35,210 bases of DNA from the NCBI GenBank assembly GCA_947629305.1, contig CANRDD010000005.1, positions 1-35,210 of the forward strand, given 5' to 3'. Source of the stretch: an uncultured Bacilli bacterium. Lineage in GTDB: Bacteria; Bacillota_I; Bacilli_A; RF39; UBA660. Both the position numbers and the translations under genes were made by a program. Positions 32,760 through 35,210 of this stretch are shown one piece after another (within the stretch, counting starts at the first letter, position 1; each line of letters opens with the position of its first letter). Under the pieces are notes generated by a model, which was not told the DNA's origin, searched no databases, and saw nothing but the letters and a program-made list of their open reading frames with translations.

Positions 32760-32823
32760 CGAGTAAAGAAATTACTCCTTGCTTCAATATAAATATTGAA
32801 GCCGAATAGACCATAAGGAGGTG
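32760..32823 (+). ncRNA. S6:S18-type ribosomal protein leader in the rpsF mRNA
   Basis: The leader can form a long hairpin, GCTTCAATAT at 32781-32790 with ATATTGAAGC at 32793-32802, directly followed on the 3' side by CCG (32802-32804), the trinucleotide recognised by the S6:S18 complex in known rpsF leaders. CTCCTT at 32775-32780 pairs with AAGGAG at 32815-32820, closing the motif and hiding the Shine-Dalgarno. An upstream hairpin, GAGTAA at 32761-32766 with TTACTC at 32772-32777, competes for three of those bases. This fits autorepression of rpsF-ssb-rpsR by excess S6:S18. The pairing is seen in the sequence; the regulation is inferred from the known family. Confidence 0.85.
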
Positions 32824-32830
32824 GAAATTG

Positions 32831-33121
32831 ATGACTAAATATGAAATTATGTTTATTGTTAAAGCAACAATGGAAGAAGCTGATATTAAAAAATGTGCAG
32901 ATGATATTCAAAAGTTAATTAACATTAAACCATCTAAAGTTATCGAATTTAAAGAAATGGGTCGGAAGAAATTAGCTTATCCAATTAAAAAAGAATTAAG
33001 TGGATATTATTATGTAATGACAGTTGAAGCTACTCATGATACCATTAAAGAATTTGATCGAAAAGTTTCTATTAATGAAAAAGTATTAAGACATTTAATT
33101 ATTAAATTAGAAAGTGAGTAA
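32831..33121 (+). CDS. rpsF: 30S ribosomal protein S6
   Basis: A 96-residue S6, which pairs with S18 on the 30S platform. It starts MTKYEIMFIVKATMEEADIK (the YEIMFIV block is typical) and continues with EFKEMGRKKLAYPIKKELSGYYYVM (two parts: MGRKKLAYPIKKELSGYYY) and LRHLIIKLE. The ATG at 32831 is preceded by AAGGAGGTGG; a TTG at 32828 is unlikely. It heads an operon with ssb and rpsR and lies behind the autoregulatory leader. Confidence 0.97.
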   Translation: MTKYEIMFIVKATMEEADIKKCADDIQKLINIKPSKVIEFKEMGRKKLAYPIKKELSGYYYVMTVEATHDTIKEFDRKVSINEKVLRHLIIKLESE

Positions 33122-33126
33122 TAAAC

Positions 33127-33624
33127 ATGAATAAAGTAATTTTAACAGGAAGATTAACTAGAGATCCTGAATCAAGAATGACTCAAAGTAATATGGAAAT
33201 AGCGAGATTTTCTTTGGCTTGTCAAAGTGATTTTGTGAATAAAGATGGACAAAGAGAAGCTGAATTTATTAATTGTGTTGCTTTTAATCGTTTAGCGGGT
33301 ACTATTAATCGTTATTGTAAAAAAGGAAGTTTAATTGGGATTCAAGGAAGAATAAGAAATGGGAGTTATGATGCTCAAGATGGATCTAAAAGATATACAA
33401 CAGATATAGTTGTTGAACAAATGGAATTTTTAGGTTCAAGAAATAATAGTAATGATAATAATTCTTCTAGTTATGAAAATAATTATAATAACTATAATAA
33501 TAGTAATGCGTATAGTCCTATGGATAATGGAATGAATGATATTGAAACAACTGATGTTTCTGATGATCCATATAAGAACTTTGGGGAAGAAGTTACTTTA
33601 AGTAGTGATGATTTACCATTTTAA
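33127..33624 (+). CDS. ssb: Single-stranded DNA-binding protein
   Basis: A 165-residue SSB. The OB fold covers residues 1-105 (MNKVILTGRLTRDPESRMT, EFINCVAFNRLAGTINRYCKKGSLIGIQG in two parts, TDIVVEQMEFLG). A flexible Asn/Ser/Tyr-rich linker at about 108-140 follows, and the tip is SSDDLPF, the acidic peptide that recruits replication and repair partners. The GGR I-type loop residues and aromatic positions are kept. It sits between rpsF and rpsR as in most Bacilli, tying its level to ribosome synthesis and placing it near the replication genes. Confidence 0.97.
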   Translation: MNKVILTGRLTRDPESRMTQSNMEIARFSLACQSDFVNKDGQREAEFINCVAFNRLAGTINRYCKKGSLIGIQGRIRNGSYDAQDGSKRYTTDIVVEQMEFLGSRNNSNDNNSSSYENNYNNYNNSNAYSPMDNGMNDIETTDVSDDPYKNFGEEVTLSSDDLPF

Positions 33625-33641
33625 GTAAAGGAGGAAATATA

Positions 33642-33857
33642 ATGGCAGAATTCCATCGGAAGAAGAAAAAAATATGTCAAATGTGTGCTGGAAAAAGCGT
33701 TGATTATAAAGATACAATGATTATTTCTAAATATATTAATGAAAAAGGTAAAATATTACCTAGAAGAATGACAGGAGCTTGTGCTAAACATCAAAGACAT
33801 ATTGCTCAACAAGTTAAATATTCAAGATTTATGGCTTTAACACCATTTGTTAAATAA
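33642..33857 (+). CDS. rpsR: 30S ribosomal protein S18, Cys-containing form
   Basis: A 71-residue S18, partner of S6. The core DYKDTMIISKYINEKGKILPRRMTGACAKHQR (read as YINEKGKILPRRMTGACAKH) is the family signature. It has Cys12, Cys15, Cys47 and His50, the ligand set of zinc-type S18, matching the zinc forms of S14 and L36 in the same window. GGAGG at about 33630-33634 precedes the ATG. A terminator follows directly. Confidence 0.97.
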   Translation: MAEFHRKKKKICQMCAGKSVDYKDTMIISKYINEKGKILPRRMTGACAKHQRHIAQQVKYSRFMALTPFVK

Positions 33858-33882
33858 TCAAGATTAAGTTCTTGATTTTTTA
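33856..33882 (+). terminator. Rho-independent terminator of the rpsF operon
   Basis: AATCAAGA at 33856-33863 and TCTTGATT at 33870-33877 form a perfect 8-bp stem with a TTAAGT loop and a T run. Confidence 0.9.
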
Positions 33883-33883
33883 A

Positions 33884-33911
33884 TTGTTATTTTTGATAAA
33901 TGTGGTATACT
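33884..33911 (+). promoter_or_regulatory. Promoter of the repeat surface protein
   Basis: TTGTTA at 33884-33889, a 16-base spacer and TATACT at 33906-33911 with TGG in front (extended -10). The ATG follows 22 bases later; AAGGTAG is the Shine-Dalgarno. Confidence 0.7.
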
Positions 33912-33933
33912 ACTAATATAAGGTAGTGATATT

Positions 33934-35064
33934 ATGAAGAGAATATGGGGATTATTATTGGTTTTGGTTCTTGGTTTAATGTTTAGTGTTATAAATGTTA
34001 AGGCTGCCCAATATGGGATTATTCCTGAATGTCATGATGATGGAAACAAATCTATCGGTGGTATAGAAACTTGTGAAATTTATTATACCGCGGATATAGT
34101 AAGAAATTATAATGCTATTAAAGTTAGTGCTGATATTAAAGGGTTAGTATTTGAAAGTAATCAAGATGAAAGTGGATGGGAATTTATTGATAATAAAGAT
34201 GGAACATTTACTTTTAAATATAATAAACAAAGTTTACCTACAGGTAAAGTTAAAATAACAACTTTAAAATATAAAAGAACAGAAGTTGATTGTCATTTAA
34301 ATTTATCGGTAGTAGATTGGTTATTAGAAAAAAATATTTGTAAACAAGTAGATGGTACTTATTATGGTAAAAGTGGTAATTCTGTCAGTGCAGATCAATT
34401 TGATTTAGAATGTAATGAACATAAATGTGAAGAAGTACAAGGACATTACTTTGGACCAAATGGAGATACTATAACTGAATCTCAATATAAAGTTGATTGT
34501 GATCATGTTAAATGTGAAAAATTACCTGATGGGAGATTCGTTGATAAAAGTGGTTTAATTGTTCCTTATATTGATTATAGAAAAAGTTGTGAAACAATTA
34601 AATGTGAAGTATTACCTGATGGAACAAGATATGATAATGAAGGTAATATAGTTGAAGAAGATGAGTTTAGAGAATCTTGTGGTGATGTATGTTATCAAGA
34701 TTCTGAAGGTAAATATCATGGTAAAACTGGAGAAGAAGTTGATAGTGTAACATATCAAAAAGAATGTGGAAATAATGTTTGTCAAGCATATTCTGATGGT
34801 ACATATTCTGATCCAGAAGGAAAAGAAACAACAAAAGAAGATTATGAATTAAAATGTAAAAAACATGTTTGTGAAAAAATTGGGGATAATTATTTTGATG
34901 ATAAAGGAAATCCTGTAACTAAAGAACAATTTAATAAAGCATGTCCTGCTGGAGAAATTCCTAAGACAGGTGTTAGTTTACCAATTATATCAATATTAGT
35001 TTTATCTGCTAGTGGGATATTACTACTATTTGCTTCTAAAAAAAGTAATAAATTTATGGATTAA
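33934..35064 (+). CDS. Sortase-anchored surface protein with seven two-cysteine repeats
   Basis: A 376-residue exported protein. Signal peptide at 1 to about 24 (ends INVKA). Residues about 27-130 look like a beta-sandwich, possibly cohesin-like (AIKVSADIKGLVFESN), with Cys33, Cys47 and Cys120. Seven repeats of about 29-30 residues follow from 136 to 337, each of the form C-x(4,5)-[DG]-x(1,2)-[YF]-x(3,4)-G-x(8,9)-[YF]-x(3)-C, with cysteines at 136/160, 165/189, 194/219, 224/249, 253/278, 283/308 and 313/337. The C terminus is EIPKTG at 341-346, a hydrophobic helix near 348-367 and KKSNK, a sortase signal with Ile in place of Leu. It is a single-gene unit with its own promoter and terminator. 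The binding partner is unknown; no sortase gene is in the window. Confidence 0.8.
   Translation: MKRIWGLLLVLVLGLMFSVINVKAAQYGIIPECHDDGNKSIGGIETCEIYYTADIVRNYNAIKVSADIKGLVFESNQDESGWEFIDNKDGTFTFKYNKQSLPTGKVKITTLKYKRTEVDCHLNLSVVDWLLEKNICKQVDGTYYGKSGNSVSADQFDLECNEHKCEEVQGHYFGPNGDTITESQYKVDCDHVKCEKLPDGRFVDKSGLIVPYIDYRKSCETIKCEVLPDGTRYDNEGNIVEEDEFRESCGDVCYQDSEGKYHGKTGEEVDSVTYQKECGNNVCQAYSDGTYSDPEGKETTKEDYELKCKKHVCEKIGDNYFDDKGNPVTKEQFNKACPAGEIPKTGVSLPIISILVLSASGILLLFASKKSNKFMD
34339..34944 (+). repeat. Seven diverged tandem repeats (about 87-90 bp) coding two-Cys modules
   Basis: The protein-level repeats run from Cys136 to Cys337 of the surface protein. They are clear in the protein but well diverged in DNA, so this is an old array under selection for its cysteine and aromatic pattern rather than a recent slippage product. 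Confidence 0.75.
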
Positions 35065-35066
35065 TT

Positions 35067-35090
35067 AAAAGCTCAAATGAGCTTTTTTCT
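35067..35090 (+). terminator. Rho-independent terminator of the surface protein gene
   Basis: AAAAGCTC at 35067-35074 and GAGCTTTT at 35079-35086 form a perfect 8-bp stem with an AAAT loop and six T in a row (35083-35088). Confidence 0.9.
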
Positions 35091-35159
35091 TTTTGTAAAT
35101 AATTGTAAAATATGTAAAGTGATAAAATTTATTCTTGCATTCTGATATATATATATATA

Positions 35160-35204
35160 CTAATAATAGGAAAGGTACTTCCTTAGTACTTTACACATTA
35201 TTAG
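35160..35204. other. Nested inverted repeat at the right edge
   Basis: CTAATAAT at 35160-35167 is the reverse complement of ATTATTAG at 35197-35204. Inside, AAGGTACT at 35172-35179 can pair with AGTACTTT at 35185-35192 (one G-U). A TA-rich tract with TATACT at 35156-35161 and TTGCAT at 35135-35140 (15-base spacing) lies just upstream. It could be an operator, a structured leader or a terminator on the other strand; the gene that would tell is outside the window. Confidence 0.5.
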
Positions 35205-35210
35205 AAAAGA

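Overview
The window is about 35 kb of very AT-rich DNA in which every convincing gene lies on the + strand. Stops include TGA (adk at 7800-7802, the SH3-type gene at 23201-23203) and no gene reads through TGA, so the standard bacterial code applies rather than the Mycoplasma/Spiroplasma code. The gene order (S10-spc-alpha ribosomal cluster; Soj/Spo0J-DUF951-YchF; rpsF-ssb-rpsR), the zinc-type S14, L36 and S18, the lack of rpmD (L30), and surface proteins with signal peptides and one sortase-like anchor all point to a low-GC Bacillota, probably an uncultured Bacilli lineage near the Mollicutes (RF39/Erysipelotrichales-like) that still has a Gram-positive wall. The lineage is an inference. No tRNA, rRNA, CRISPR array or insertion sequence was seen, and no gene-free stretch exceeds 300 bases.

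Region 1 (1-11056) is one long unit for ribosomal proteins, SecY, adenylate kinase, methionine aminopeptidase, IF-1 and RNA polymerase alpha. It runs from a truncated rpsS to rplQ and ends in a clear terminator. Genes are packed with overlaps or gaps of a few bases, and many stop codons are built into the next Shine-Dalgarno sequence. Oddities are the missing rpmD, an L24 whose C-terminal half is a lysine-rich tail, an IF-1 with an N-terminal extension, a TTG start for rpmC and an unusual adenylate kinase P-loop.

Region 2 (11057-13850) holds a DUF4143-type ATPase behind a near-consensus promoter and three exact-period 39-bp palindromic repeats, a small Cys4 protein and a membrane-anchored CapA-type phosphatase-fold protein.

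Region 3 (13853-18415) is parA-parB-DUF951-abgT-ychF, a tightly overlapping operon resembling the origin-proximal cluster of Bacilli. In Bacillus subtilis ychF is followed by rpsF-ssb-rpsR. Here those genes come only at 32831-33857, so about 14 kb lies between them.

Region 4 (18416-32700) is that intervening block: a BI-1 family and an RDD family membrane protein; a secreted Cys-containing protein; an MFS transporter overlapping an unannotated 50-aa membrane peptide, an SH3-type surface protein and a small membrane protein; a type IV toxin-antitoxin pair (AbiEi/AbiEii) with a nested palindromic operator centred on its -10 box; a three-gene envelope-like run (membrane protein, acyltransferase-3, TPR protein); and a 1.4-kaa activase/dehydratase-type iron-sulfur protein.

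Region 5 (32725-35210) is rpsF-ssb-rpsR behind an S6:S18-type leader in which the Shine-Dalgarno can pair with an upstream CUCCUU, then a surface protein with seven two-cysteine repeats and an IPKTG sortase-like anchor, and finally an intergenic tail with a nested hairpin cut off by the window edge.
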